In this document: positions 1 to 11,731 of the stretch, in pieces
Position numbering within the stretch: the stretch's first letter is position 1
How the letters are laid out: each line of letters begins with the position of its first letter
From: Spirogloea muscicola
Lineage: Eukaryota > Streptophyta > Zygnematophyceae > Spirogloeales > Spirogloeaceae
Reading direction: 5' to 3'
Assembly: GCA_009602725.1 (NCBI GenBank)
Contig: WELB01000022.1
Coordinates: 120,651 to 153,806, forward strand
Length of the DNA: 33,156 nucleotides
Made by a program: the position numbers and the translations under genes
Notes under the pieces: model-generated
Told to the model about the DNA's origin: nothing
Databases searched by the model: none
The model's input: only the letters and a program-made list of their open reading frames with translations

Positions 1-2005
1 GGCGGCCGGAGGCGGCCGGAGGCGCGCCGCGGCGCGGGCAGCAGTGCGGCGAGGCGGCCATCTCCGAGTCCGACCCGCGGATCGCCGGCCGGCGATGGGT
101 GGTGGCGCTCGCCGCCGCCACCGTGGCCTTGTTCGGCTTCGGCAGCGGCAGGCTCAACCCGGTCAAGGCCTCCACGTCCAGAGGTGAGCCCAGGGAAATC
201 ATGGCTGCACTCTCTACTCTCTCGCCTCCAGCTGATGGAGCTCTCCGGGCTCAGAGCCGTAGAGCTGCGTGATGGCTTGCCACTTGCTGCACCCTTCGTC
301 CTCGCCAGTTTTCATCAGTGTTGACTGGGGCGACGAGTGGTGGTCGTCAAGCCCTAGGAGCCCGTCAGCTTAGTAAATGTCCGAGGCCCATGGATACGCC
401 GGTCTTCCATCTCCGCCAAAAATTAGCGTGCAGTGCTTCTGACTCGGTTTTGCGTGGTGACTGCTCCCAGTCGTCAAGCTGAAGGACGTGGACAATCAGG
501 AGCTCCAGGACGCTCTCCGAGCTGCCGTTGCAGGCGATCTGCAGAACTCGGAGAGCCTCTTCGACAAGCTCGTGCTCGACAACCCAGACAGTGCCAGCAT
601 CTGGTCGAACAGGGGCAGTGTGAGGGTACAGCTGGGCAAGTATGAGGCCGCAACCGAGGACTTCACACGTGCCATTCAGCTGGCCCCCGATGCACCTGTT
701 CCGTACTTGAATCGAGCTATAGCATATGAGGTATGTTTGGGCATTACAGATACATAAATGTAGGTGGACCAGGCTTGACCCTGCAGCAAGCGCATGCACT
801 GAATCTGTTGCCACGTGAACAAAGCAAACTTGACCAACCATACTTGTTCTCCTGCCTCCAGGCCCTGGGGCAGTTCGACGAGGCCATTGCAGACTGCAAG
901 AGTGCGATAATCAATGACCCTGATGTGAGGCACTCTGAGCTCCCTTTGCTCACAATTGACCCCAACCTAAGCAAAGCAAGACGGCGGCTACCAAAGATGC
1001 TCTTTGTCCACTTCCATGTGAGGCAATGAAAGGATCTTCTGATGATGCCTCTCTTTGTCCTTGCTATCAGGAGTTTGCAGCTTGGTTCAATCTGGGCAAT
1101 GCTCAGTCTAAGGTCAAGGATTACCCCAACGCTCTAAAGGCTTATGAACGGGCTTCTCTTCTAGCACCTGGCATAGCAGGCTACCGACTCCGGCAAGCTC
1201 TTGCTCTTTTTCAGGTCATACCACTGTACTGACATCTTTCGCATGATAGAAACGTCATCAGAGCTGATGACGTTTCTAGTTGGTTGGGGCAGTTGGTTGG
1301 GGTCCTTGAGAGAAGGGGCTAGGAAAGGTGTCTTCTCAGAGGGCCTGAGCCTGACCCTACTCTTTCTGTGTCCTCTTGACTCCATGCTGTCAAGCTTGTG
1401 AGTGAAGAGAGCTGATATGCTGACTCCCTGAGACATTGCTGGGCTGTGCAGCTGGAGAGGCCCAGCGAAGCTGCCCAGCTCATGAAAGGATTAGTGAGGA
1501 AATATCCCAATTATGCTGAGGCGCACGCAGCACTTGCAGCAGTCCTTTGGAGCAGTGACAAGCAGCCTGGGGCTGAGGATGAGTACCGGCAGGCTACAGA
1601 ACAAGAGCCCAATTTTGAAAGCATTCAGTAAGTCCTCCAAGCCTTGTTGATGTCTGGTGCATTCAGTCATGCGCAGATAGAGAGGCAGACTCCCTCCTGA
1701 TCTTGTGTGCTTGGGATACATGTCATACGTTGTCATACGTTGCTGCTGATCGTAGGGAGATAATAGCCACACTAGCTCTTGTCAGCCTTCCTCCTGCGTC
1801 CTCTTATGGTCTGGGCCCTCAATGTACCCATCTTGCGCTGCCATGTAAGCCGTCACCGGTTCTTGTCAGCCTTGCTCCTGCGTCCTCTGATGGTCTGGAT
1901 CCTCAATGTACCCATCCTGTGCTGCCATGTAGGTGGGTGAAGTCACGGCTGCAATGGCCTCCCAAGGCTGTGTCAGCCATGGAGGCATTTCTAGCAATTA
2001 AGTGA
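1..2005 (+). CDS. Thylakoid-lumen TPR protein (plant 'chloroplast lumen common family'), 5' partial
   Basis: Six exons join in frame: <3-183, 471-730, 862-924, 1071-1214, 1452-1627 and 1933-2005 (TGA), giving about 298 residues with the start lost off the window. Exon 1 encodes a twin-arginine followed by a hydrophobic stretch and a short polar end (GRRWVVALAAATVALFGFG, then NPVKAS). This is the pattern of a Tat-type thylakoid-lumen targeting peptide. Exons 2-5 encode tandem TPR helices, for example SIWSNRGSVRVQLGKYEAA, NRAIAYEALGQFDEAIADC and WFNLGNAQSKVKDYPNALKA. The last exon is a short amphipathic tail ending AMEAFLAIK. All introns are GT-AG and all phases match. From memory the architecture fits the small plant family of lumenal TPR proteins (such as Arabidopsis At2g37400). 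TPRs mediate protein-protein contacts; the partner is unknown. The exact subfamily is inference. Confidence 0.85.
1775..1932 (+). repeat. Tandem duplication of an intron 3' end (84-nt period)
   Basis: The last intron of the TPR gene contains two near-identical copies, 1775-1848 and 1859-1932. Both run from a CTTGTCAGCCTT motif to TGCTGCCATGTA or its close variant. The second copy ends in the used acceptor (CATGTAG before exon 6). The first ends CATGTAAG, so its acceptor has changed. Confidence 0.75.
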
Positions 2006-2529
2006 GCAGCACCGTTACTGGGCAGTCTACTGCTTCCTGTAGCTCTTATGTACACACGAGAGTTTGTACATTAGCAGGTGTGATGAATTCATGTCGTGCT
2101 CATTTGGGTGGTGGAGTGAGGACGACGTTGGGTTCCAGGAGAGCTTGCCTGTTCATTATCGTCTCCAAACTTGGTACTGGCAACAACATAAGCACAAGGT
2201 CAGCAGCCACAGCTGAAGTTGAAGGCTACTTGTACACTGGGATTGTAGGAACAGTGAAGAGCATCAATATCGTGCAGAGGCCCAGCTGACATTGTGGGGC
2301 TGCTTACCCATCTAAATGTGTACCACTATAAGCGGATCTGCGTCTGAACCCAGAAAGAGATGAACAAGTCTTCCAATGCCTTCGAGGAGAGGGCTGTCTG
2401 CTAGTTTTCGGAGAAAGGTCAGGTGAGGACACTGAGTGGAGTAGACAAAAGCGGAGCTGCTAACTCGAACGACAGGAGAAAGGGGTAGGATGAATCACTC
2501 AATAGCAACGAGTGAGGAGCCTCAAATCT
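2006..2529. other. Gene-free stretch downstream of the TPR gene
   Basis: I see no conserved protein, RNA gene or repeat match here. It presumably contains the 3' untranslated region of the TPR gene. Open frames in it are short and resemble nothing I recognise. Confidence 0.5.
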
Positions 2530-3030
2530 GACAGACTAGCTAGCGGAAAGAGAGAGAAGGCGCGCGGTGCGCATGAAATTAAAGCGAGGCCAATTCAAGC
2601 CATTACATTGTTCAGGCGGAAAACAATCCCCCTGACGAAAGCCAGAGGCAGCAGCGAGAGCACGGCCAGCACGCAGGCACAAAGCGTGGGCCATGGACTG
2701 CTGCAGGGATATGGAGAGTCGCATGCGGTATTCCTGAGCCAACGAGCCAGCGGCGGAGCAACATCAGGAGCAGCCCTTTCTGATCTGCGGCTGCTTAGCA
2801 GGGGTTACTGAGTGTCTCGTAGCAGCTTTGTTTCTGTTACTTAGCGCTTCCCCTGGCCCCCTTCTCGTACTCTGTTCATTCTTCTCCGGGCTGGTTGTTC
2901 CAGCCCCTATTCTCAATGAGCGAGCACTTTCTTCTTTCTTACGGGGCGAGGGCTGTGAAGAGAAGGCGCGTGGTGTGCATGAGATTGAAAGGGAGGCCAA
3001 TTCTAGCCTTACAGACGTCCTGGTGACGGG
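2530..3030 (+). mobile_element. LINE 3'-end fragments, one with an inverted 5' part
   Basis: Bases 2530-2622 match the distal 3' untranslated part of the LINE family found elsewhere in the window (GAGAAGGCGCGCGGTGCGCA, then a GGCCAATTCAAGCC-like block). Bases 2635-2742 encode on the minus strand the LINE C-terminal motifs YRMRLSISLQQSMAHAL and RAGRALAAASGF. Bases 2755-2811 encode on the plus strand the next part, LSDLRLLSRGY and a stop. Its 3' region follows, with a GGGCTGG/CCAGCCC hairpin at 2888-2906 and a second copy of the distal block at 2955-3013. The minus and plus parts are adjacent in the intact element, so the upstream part is inverted. All copies are 5'-truncated and non-coding now. 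Confidence 0.65.
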
Positions 3031-3189
3031 GCTAAGGGGGGCACTAATATCCTCGAGTGAGCACACACATATCTGACAAGCTAAGCTGAGGAGCCAGCGG
3101 AAAGCCAGCCCAGGAAGGATAATGGTTTAATGGGCCGGAGGGCGATGAGATCAGGGCTTGGGTTTAGTTCGTTAGCCGGGCACTAGGGG

Positions 3190-3277
3190 TAAGTAAAGTG
3201 ATTCGAATGTGCGACGTCCGAGCTGAAGCTGCGAACTCGACCGGGGCGATGGCCGCGCCCGCCGCCTTCCCTTCGCC

Positions 3278-3309
<32 letters not shown>

Positions 3310-3467
3310 TCGCCATGGCCGCCGCAAGGGCCGCCATGGCGGGCGAGCTGAGCTGCCTGAGGCGGGGGGGGGGTCCCGAGGTGGGCAATCACAGGATCCG
3401 ACATGCNGGCGGCGGTGACGGCGGCGGCTGACGGGCGGTCGCGCGGCGGCGGCGGCGGCGGCGGCAG
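3190..3467 (+). other. GC-rich candidate 5' exon region of the HAD gene, with a single N
   Basis: An ATG at 3249 opens a frame rich in Ala, Gly and Pro containing (GGC)n microsatellites near 3284-3307. It could be a transit or low-complexity N-terminus. Position 3407 is an N. No DxDG-coding exon is visible, although the HAD gene downstream needs one. A second GGC repeat (about 3445-3465) directly precedes the acceptor of the first supported exon. Confidence 0.35.
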
Positions 3468-5002
3468 ACACGGAGCGGTTTTACACGGCGGTGCAGCAGC
3501 AGATTCTGGCGCGCTACGGCGTGGCGTTCACGTGGGAGCTCAAGGCGCAGATGATGGGGAAGCGGGCGCTGGACGCGGCGCGCATCCTCGTGGCGGCCAC
3601 CGGCCTGGAAGGCCGCCTGGCGCCCGAGGACTTCCTGCGCGAGCGCGAGGAGCTCCTGCACGGCCTCTTCCCGTCCGCCGCGCTCATGCCCGGTGCGCCT
3701 CCCCTGCTGCAGCCGCCGCCGCGTTAACCCTGAACCCTCAACCCTATATGCTATATCCTAAGCCCGCGTTAGGAGCTCCGCCATGAGAGCCGAGTCTGTG
3801 TGTACCCAACATGCTGACTTGCTAGCCAGACTCTGACCAGACTCTGGGCTTTGTGATGTAACGGCAAACGTCGTCCCGTTGTTGGGTTGTCCTATGTCGG
3901 CTCTTCTGGCTCTCGGAAGGTCGAGACGACGCAGTCTGCCAGTCGGGCCCGCCTGCCTGTGCTGGTGTATCTGGTCCTCCTCTCGTCGATTGGTGTGCGA
4001 GCTGACTGGCTTCATAAAACTCTGCACTGCCAGGCGTGGACAGCATGGTGAGGCACCTCCACAGGCACGGCGTGCCTATGGCCGTGGCCACGAGGTTGCC
4101 TGCTCCTGAGGTCCCCTACTACCGCTTCTTTATTTGCAGCATTGTCATACAAGCAGGCAGATGCTAGTCTGAAGTGCTGTCCTTGATTTTGCCACTCAGC
4201 GGGAGCAAAACTGCACAGTGAGCGGGAATAATGCGGCGCAATCAATATGCACAGAAGGATTGAAGTGATGGGAAGTACAGGTGACGTTCACCTGTGAGCT
4301 CATGTACCTGGGGCTGTTGGGCAGCTCGCACAGGAGGCACTATGAGCTGAAGACCGAGCGGCACAGAGCCCTGTTTGCACTGATGCACCACATAGTCACG
4401 GGCGACGATCCCGAGGTGAAGGATGGCAAGCCGGCTCCAGACATATTCCTAGCAGCCGCTTCCCGTTTCGAGGTGACTGCTCCGGTCATGCCCAGTGGAG
4501 GTTGAGGCCACTCCTCCGCATACTTCCATGCGTGTGCCATTCCAACCAGCTCTTGTTGAGGAAGATGTATGCAAGAGCCTTGCTGACACCAACTAAACTG
4601 TCAGGAGAACCGATTATGTGATGCTCTCGTCTGCCAGGCCCCTGCACCGACTCCAGATCAGGTCTTGGTCTTTGAGGACGCTCCGACGGGCGTGCAAGCA
4701 GCTGTGAATGCCAAGATGTAAGCACAGCCTGTCCCTTTAAGCACAGTGTCTGGCAGCTAGTACTCAGTCCTTGTCTGGGTACTGATCTTCACACCTGGTA
4801 CACACACAAGGCTGCTGCTTACTACAGACCAGCATGTCAGATCAGTAAAGCTGATGCCCTGTTGTCAAACTCCAGGCCAGTGGTGATGGTCCCAGATGAG
4901 AATCTGGATCGTAGCCTCTACGAGGGTGCTGATGTGGTGTTAAAGACACTGAAGGACTTTGACCCCAATGTTTGGGGCTTGCCTGCTTTTGGAGCGACAT
5001 AG
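3468..5002 (+). CDS. HAD-superfamily phosphatase (plant GPP / pseudouridine-5'-phosphatase type), 5' exon missing
   Basis: Exons 3468-3692, 4034-4094, 4325-4472, 4638-4717 and 4876-5002 (TAG) join with matching phases. The cap region begins TERFYTAVQQQILARYGVAF and continues with KAQMMGKRALDAARILV and LFPSAALMPG. HAD motif II lies in MAVATSSH across the 4094/4325 junction. Motif III Lys is in GDDPEVKDGKPAPD and motif IV acidic residues are in VLVFEDAPTGVQAA. The end, FDPNVWGLPAFGAT, matches the C-terminus I recall for plant GPP-type phosphatases. Members dephosphorylate small phosphosugars such as glycerol-3-phosphate or pseudouridine 5'-phosphate; the substrate cannot be told from sequence. 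The nucleophile motif DxDG(T/L) normally just precedes DTE. It is not found: the first supported exon starts inside that Asp codon, so an upstream exon is missing or hidden near the N at 3407. Confidence 0.85.
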
Positions 5003-6027
5003 TGTTGATGTTCAGCCGTTTTGCATGCTGTGCTAGACATTCATGCTCGGCATGATGATTACAGCTACAGCCTCTCACATACCACTCTTTGCTGTGTCGT
5101 ACTTGCTCAAATCTTCTCTAGGCCATGCAAGAAAACCAGTTTAGTAGGCATGCCTCACACTTGAACAAGCTGTCACGGGTCTTACCACTTTATTGAGCAG
5201 TAATGACATGATGTACCATACGGAGGAGCAATGGGAGACAAGTCCTGTAGTCACAAGAATCTCCTTCAGGTGTCCTGTGATGGCAGCAGTACGAACCTTC
5301 TTATACTTGTTGCTTTGATGCGTATGCTGATCCAAATCCTCTTCTTTTGGAGAGGACTTTTGTTGCACCGCAAATGTGCGTGAGTATAGCTGCTCAATAA
5401 AGGATTGCCTGCTGCAGCTTCCACCGATAATGTAAGTGCGTACAGTCCTCGTGCCACAATCAGTGGACGCAGTAGTGGACGCAGGTAGTGCAAGAGCAGA
5501 GGTGCAATGAGCACTCCATGTCACGCCTACTCTTAGTCAAATGCATTCATTCTGATGGTGAAGCTGGCAACTGAAAGTGCAAATGCAACCAATAAGACCT
5601 CCGAAAGTAAGTAACCTCTAGTGAACGTGCCACTCCTCCACAGAGCCAACAAATTTGTCTTGAGAAGCTCTTGCGAGGTACTCCAACTTGCAGTTAGAAA
5701 CCTCTGCAGTAACCATGCAATGTCATCAGATTACTCATAGCCGAGTGCGCATGCTGCAGCTGTTCACTCGACAACCACGCTTGCAACTTGCTGGCCAGCA
5801 TCCTTAAATTGGGCACATCCACTACTGCCAAGACCATTTCTTAAACCTCGGCACATATAAGAATGACTAACATCGTTTGAAATCATGTTCATTCTAAACT
5901 GAGAATATGTGTAGGCCTACACCTCTTTAAGATGTCTATATGGCCTTGGAGGAGCAGAAAGTGACGCTACTAAAGGAAGGAGACGTCCAAGGGCAATATT
6001 ACCCAAGAACCAGCTCACTGTCGGGGG
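5003..6027. other. Convergent intergenic region between the HAD gene and RRN3
   Basis: About 1 kb lies between two converging stop codons. Several short open frames exist on the minus strand but none has recognisable motifs or joins into a plausible exon chain. I see no RNA gene. It probably holds the two 3' untranslated regions. Confidence 0.5.
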
Positions 6028-9000
6028 CTACATGATTGCCGGGAGCCTGGCAGGGAGCCTGATTGGAAGCTTTGCCGGCATGGCTTTGAGTGACGGTGAG
6101 CTGAGCTCTCTAAAGCCGTCGTCTAGGAAGACACCGTTTGAGACAATGTCTGGTGGCGAGGCGAGCAACTGCATATTTGCTGCCACGCCACGGACTGGCA
6201 ACCCGTTCCGACACAGCGACTCTTTCAGCGAGCCAGCCTCCAGGCTGCTCGGCCAGTCGTGCGACCTGTCAGAAAAGCTCGCCCCAATGTCCATGTCCTT
6301 GTTTTCGTCCTCATCCTCGTCCTCGGCGTCACTGCCAGAGGAGGTCGACCCATCGTAGTCTGACATTACATCCGCCTCCTCCGCACTCTCCTCCTGCACT
6401 GCAGGGGAAGTCTGCTCCACTTCCCCGTCGTGCACTTGCCACCGCTGAAAGTTGGGCGTGATGAACCTGTTGGGGCCAGGTCATATGCAACCACCACACA
6501 TCAGATGCTGCCAGAGACGCAAGTGACTTATGCTTATCTCAGATATCGATGAGGTGCAAATATCGCCTGAGGCATGTATAGCATGCACCCCAAGACGGAC
6601 TCAAGAGTTGCTTCATTGCAGCCACTTTTGTACAACAGGAGCTGGCTCAGACTCCACCTACCTTGCAGATTGTTGCAGCATGTAAGGATCAAAAGGGAAA
6701 AAGGTATCCAGCTGGTTCTCGCCACCGAAGCGAGAGGCCAGCAGCCGCTCGCTGGAAGATGGCGGCCTCGGAAGCCCGTCCAACCTCAGCAATACCACCT
6801 GCCGGTCATACTCTTGCACAACAGCGTCCGTGCACATCTGAAGGCACCAAAGGAGGCACATCAGCAATCTGCATGTCCAATGCATGACCTGCATCCTCTC
6901 AACGGATCAGACGCTCTTCATATCAGAAAAATTGATTCTGCCATCCAGCTTGTAAAGCAAGCAAAGGAGATATGAGTGTGTAGGAAAGCATAGTGCTCCA
7001 ACCTCCAGGGGTTTGAGTTTGTCGTTGAAGAGTCTGTGGAGTGGCCAGGACTGGGCGGCAGTGATGGTAGCAGGGTCGGCTGCCAAGTGGGCCAGCCTGA
7101 AGCAAAGGGTGTAGAGAAGAGCCTGGCAGACAGAAAGTGACATCTATTTCAGATAGGAGAAACAAGGGCACCAATCGCATGCTGCATAACAGCAAGTAAG
7201 AGGCTGAATGCTGTCATCGTGTACTGCTTCAAGATGCCCTTGTATCTAAGCACTTTGCTTGGGCTGCATTTTAAGCAAAGTGAATCACCTGGAAGGCAGA
7301 GTAGAACACGCTGTGCAAACGAGCAGCCTCATTGGCAGGCAGCCTGGGGCTTCCCAGAAGAGATCTGTCCATCTTGGAGACCGTATCCGCGTAAGTTACA
7401 CACCAAGCGGCCAGCCTGCAAAGAGCTAGCACGTGGAGTGAGAATCCGAGCCAGGCACCCAGCACCCACTCTTTACATTCTGCTGTTAATTTAGCGGGTA
7501 TCTAGCACATGAGCAGACAGGAAGTGCTGCGAGCTGGACCTGTCCAGAGCTGAAGACACAGTCTGTAAGGAGAGGTACTTTGCCCTAGACAAGAAGCTGG
7601 CAAGGTAGGCAGCAGCTGCCATTCTGCAGCACAACACAATATGATCAGGCAGTTGCAGTGCATATACACTGCATGTATGTACTAGCAATGCACCACGGTA
7701 GAAACTCAGGTGACGAGAGTAAACAATCAGAAGTAACTCTCAAGCACTGGACACTGTTCTGCTTGACATTTCTAGTTACCGGAACAGACCATGTTCAACG
7801 TGTGGTTACAATCATGGATTAAGTTCAAGCATGGGAGCTGCAATCATGTACTCTTGCTCGGAGTACTGACCTTGTGTTGGGAGAATGTGTAGGGGTTGAG
7901 ATGAGATTGTGAAGAAGGCAGATGTATGACTGACTAAAATGTTGGGGCGCCAAAGAGTAGAAATAGAATAACAAGAACTGCACACTAGTCACCAACTTGA
8001 TCAGGCAAACCAGGACTGGTGCACAAGCATGTGCACACTTTTCTCCTCACTAATACATGCAATAAGCAGCTTACCAGGTGGCATGCCTCAATAAAGACAA
8101 CATAACAAAGCTTCTATCCCTTGCATTGCAGTATCGACCAAGACCAATGCAAGACCCACCTGTGTGAATTTGGACTTGTACGTGTCAAGTATAGTAAGCT
8201 GGAAGGATCGTGTGAGGGTCTCGTGGACCTGTGTCCAGGATAGCAAAAACGTGGGCAACATAAGTAAATAGAAGACCAAAAATGCACTACATAAACTGAT
8301 CTTGCTAACTATCACTGGCCTTTTGTCAATGCAGGGAATGATGCTCACATCCACAGACGCTAGTAATATGATGACCAATATCACTGACACCAGAGTGTAC
8401 ACCATTGTCAAAATTAAACCCTTGTCAATACAAATAGTCGCTGGCATTGTCAGGTGCACCTGAGCAAGCTCCCCTTTGCTGGCCCTTCTGTGAATGTGCA
8501 CAAAGGCCATTTCCATGATATAGTCCATCTTGTCCGCCATCTCGTCCAATGTGGGGACCTTGCCGCACGACGCCCCACCAAACCCTTCGGCAGCGCTCTG
8601 CAATATGACACACTGTTAGATGAGCTGCCATTGCAGAAACAATGTCTAGGTAAGGTGCTCCTGGGGTTATTTTGGAGTCATAATCTCTTGAAAACAAGGC
8701 TGCCTGAGAAATGCCAAACAGAAGCACATGAAACCCAGCTTGCCAGGAGATTGAACTGGCTGGCACATTGCAGTCCCTCTGGCATTTACCTGGGGTTGCA
8801 ATGCTCCCAGGTCTTCATGGTGGTTCCCAGAGTGACTGTCAGGGCCCTCCTCACCATTCTCCAGGTCCATGTGAAAAAGGTATACTTTCCTAGCATCATC
8901 ACTTGCGACAATGTCTTCCCACCTGATTTCCACCTATTCACATAGAAGCAATTTTGCTGCTTGTTTGTGAGGAAGTCCTCAAGTAAGGTACGCTACTTGC

Positions 9001-10915
9001 TGGCATCCAACTCCCCTGCTTTCTGGATTCACAGCAAGCTACACACACAAGCTGGCACTGAACTAGGTAGAGTCACGGCCCAGAAATTTCTGGCCAACAC
9101 AGCATGTTACAAAACAATGAAGGTAATTGGTAATCTGCTGAGCCGAATACGGTCCACCAGTAGCAGTGCTTGTGCATTGCTATTGTTGGATGCTAAAAGC
9201 TTGCAGACTGCGGGAGCAGTAAACAGCGGCTGTGACCACTCACATCTATCTCAATGAGCCTGTCGATGATGGCTGCCAAAAGCTGTTCCCGCAGCGGAGT
9301 GCAACTGCACGTCTCAGCCAGCCTGAACATGGACTCCAAGTAGAGGCACAGGAACTGCAACCACACATGACATGCAGCAAATCATGCCACTACTCAGAGC
9401 ACCGAAAGCACAAGCAGCTTACTTCAAGTCCAGATGGTTGCCCTGCAGCGACGTCAGAAGATACTGGCTATCTGTGAAATCACTGACAGGTAATCACCAG
9501 TAAACACCAGTAAGGCATCGCCCTCACCTCCTTCTCAAGCCTCCGGTGGGGCATGTGCTGGAGCACAATGGGCTGCAGGCGCAGGGTTGCAGTGGGGACC
9601 AGCTCCATGACCTGCCAAAGGCTCCCATGGACTCGTCCCAGCACCTCGTCATGTTTGGCCATCTCTTGGTCCTTGTTAGCACGGGCCTGGACGATGGCGG
9701 CCACGCCCATGGGCTGGCCGTCCACGCCGCCACGAATGCCCATGAAGGTGGGGAGGCCGGACGAGGGCGGCAAGAAGTTCCGCACCAGCATATCCAAGCA
9801 CAGTGGCAAGCACGCACTGTTGACAGAGACCTGCAAAGGACGCAGCTGTCAGATTGGACCAATTGCACATGACTTACACAGGCAAGAGCAATATAATTAG
9901 CAAGAGAAAGATGTAGTCAACTCACAGCTTCTGCCTCCGTTCTAGCAGACCCAATTTCATTGCAGACGGCCTTGCGCAAGCGAGACTGTTAGGCTCACCA
10001 GGTTCACCAATATGTCCAGCAGCACATCGACTATCTCGCTGCTGCATGTCCACAGGCTGATGCCCAGAAGCTTCGTGAGGAGCTCCCCATGAGCCCGTTC
10101 ATCAAAGTATGATACCAACTGGGAGAAGATGCGCAGCTTTGCCTGCAATATGCAGACCCAACAGGAATGCATGGTAAGTGCTTGAGAAGGCCAAGGACTT
10201 CATGCTCTCTCCCCAGCTGCTTGTCCATAAATTATCAAACATCTCACTTCGAGAACTTGGGATGATGCTACAAGGCAACCACCATCCTGGTCAAGGGCCT
10301 ACCACGTCTGCGTGGAACTGCCCCAGCTGTTGGATGAGAATTCTGTATTGACCTTCATTGCCCTGTGCAAGCACAACCGAAAAATCAGAGAACCTCCATG
10401 ACGCTTACAGGCTCCCGCAGAGCTACCCCAGGTGAGATTGCAAACGTAGGAGGCAAGAGCTGATTAAGGTCCTCATCGACCAGGATTAGGGGAGGAGCAA
10501 GATGAGAAGGTGCCATGGCTTTCTTTAACGTGAGTGTCTCGCCTTAAAGACCAGGGCTAGGTATCCTGTCTCCTGTGTCACGTCTCCCGGCATGGCGCTG
10601 CTTCTGTCCACCCATCTACTGAGCTCAAAGGCACCTCTCACTATACAAGCTTGCAATTCTGACACCTCGCTGCATTATCGGGCGCTGCTGCGGCAGTCGA
10701 CCTGCAGCGGCTTACAATCAGCTCGAGCCTCTGCGGGACTGACTGTCACATGCCGGCTCGATCAAGCGGCTTGCAGCCCAGTGGGAAGACCGGGCCCATA
10801 CTCGCTTCTTCATGTTGAGCGCGTCGATGATGCCCTGCCGCACCGCCCTGAGCGCGTCGCCGTGGCTCAACGGCGCTCGGGCGGCCGCCTCGGGCGGGCC
10901 TGCGGCCGCGGCCAT
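6028..10915 (-). CDS. RRN3: RNA polymerase I-specific transcription initiation factor RRN3 (TIF-IA)
   Basis: Fourteen exons on the minus strand join in phase: 10915-10802, 10362-10303, 10142-9999, 9830-9528, 9354-9244, 8933-8790, 8597-8460, 8228-8160, 7977-7871, 7623-7540, 7415-7289, 7122-7003, 6888-6662 and 6466-6028. They give about 728 residues. RRN3 recruits RNA polymerase I to the rDNA promoter by bridging the polymerase and the core factor, and is nuclear/nucleolar. Recognisable segments in order are GNEGQYRILIQQL, LGISLWTCSSEIVDVLLDIL, VHGSLWQVMELVPTATLRLQ, AAIIDRLIEID, MDYIMEMAFVHIHRRASKGE, TILDTYKSKFTQ, YLASFLSRAKYLSLQTV, SVFYSAFQALLYTLCFRL and the hallmark LDTFFPFDP. The C-terminus carries an Asp/Glu/Ser-rich tract (DAEDEDEDEN), common in the family. 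The ATG at 10915 starts MAAAAGPPEA; an upstream in-frame TTG is ignored. The exon at 6888 could instead start at 6837, so the segment just before that point is uncertain. Confidence 0.92.
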
Positions 10916-11000
10916 GGCCGAGTCCGGGCCGCTGCACCACCGGGTCAAGGAAGCCCGGGGCCGCGCAGCGCTCCCAGGCCTGCGCCGCGCACGGCCACCA

Positions 11001-11427
11001 NNNNNNNNNNNNNNNNNNNNNNNNNNNNNNNNNNNNNNNNNNNNNNNNNNNNNNNNNNNNNNNNNNNNNNNNNNNNNNNNNNNNNNNNNNNNNNNNNNNN
11101 NNNNNNNNNNNNNNNNNNNNNNNNNNNNNNNNNNNNNNNNNNNNNNNNNNNNNNNNNNNNNNNNNNNNNNNNNNNNNNNNNNNNNNNNNNNNNNNNNNNN
11201 NNNNNNNNNNNNNNNNNNNNNNNNNNNNNNNNNNNNNNNNNNNNNNNNNNNNNNNNNNNNNNNNNNNNNNNNNNNNNNNNNNNNNNNNNNNNNNNNNNNN
11301 NNNNNNNNNNNNNNNNNNNNNNNNNNNNNNNNNNNNNNNNNNNNNNNNNNNNNNNNNNNNNNNNNNNNNNNNNNNNNNNNNNNNNNNNNNNNNNNNNNNN
11401 NNNNNNNNNNNNNNNNNNNNNNNNNNN
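11001..11427. other. Assembly gap (427 Ns)
   Basis: A continuous run of Ns lies between the RRN3 start codon and the NIPA start codon. It removes most of the shared upstream region, so promoters and any non-coding first exons of both genes cannot be read. Confidence 0.99.
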
Positions 11428-11542
<115 letters not shown>

Positions 11543-11731
11543 TGGCGCGGCTGTGAGGCGAACGTCCCCGAGGGGCTGGCAGGCCGTCGCGGCAGCGCCG
11601 CCGGCCCGCGGCGGTCATGACCGCCATGGCCGCCGCGGGCGGCCGGCCTCGCCGCCGCTGAGGACGGCTTGGAGGCCGCGGACGAGCTTCTCCCGGCCAC
11701 GTTCCTGCGAGCCGGCGGCTCGGCGCCGCTC

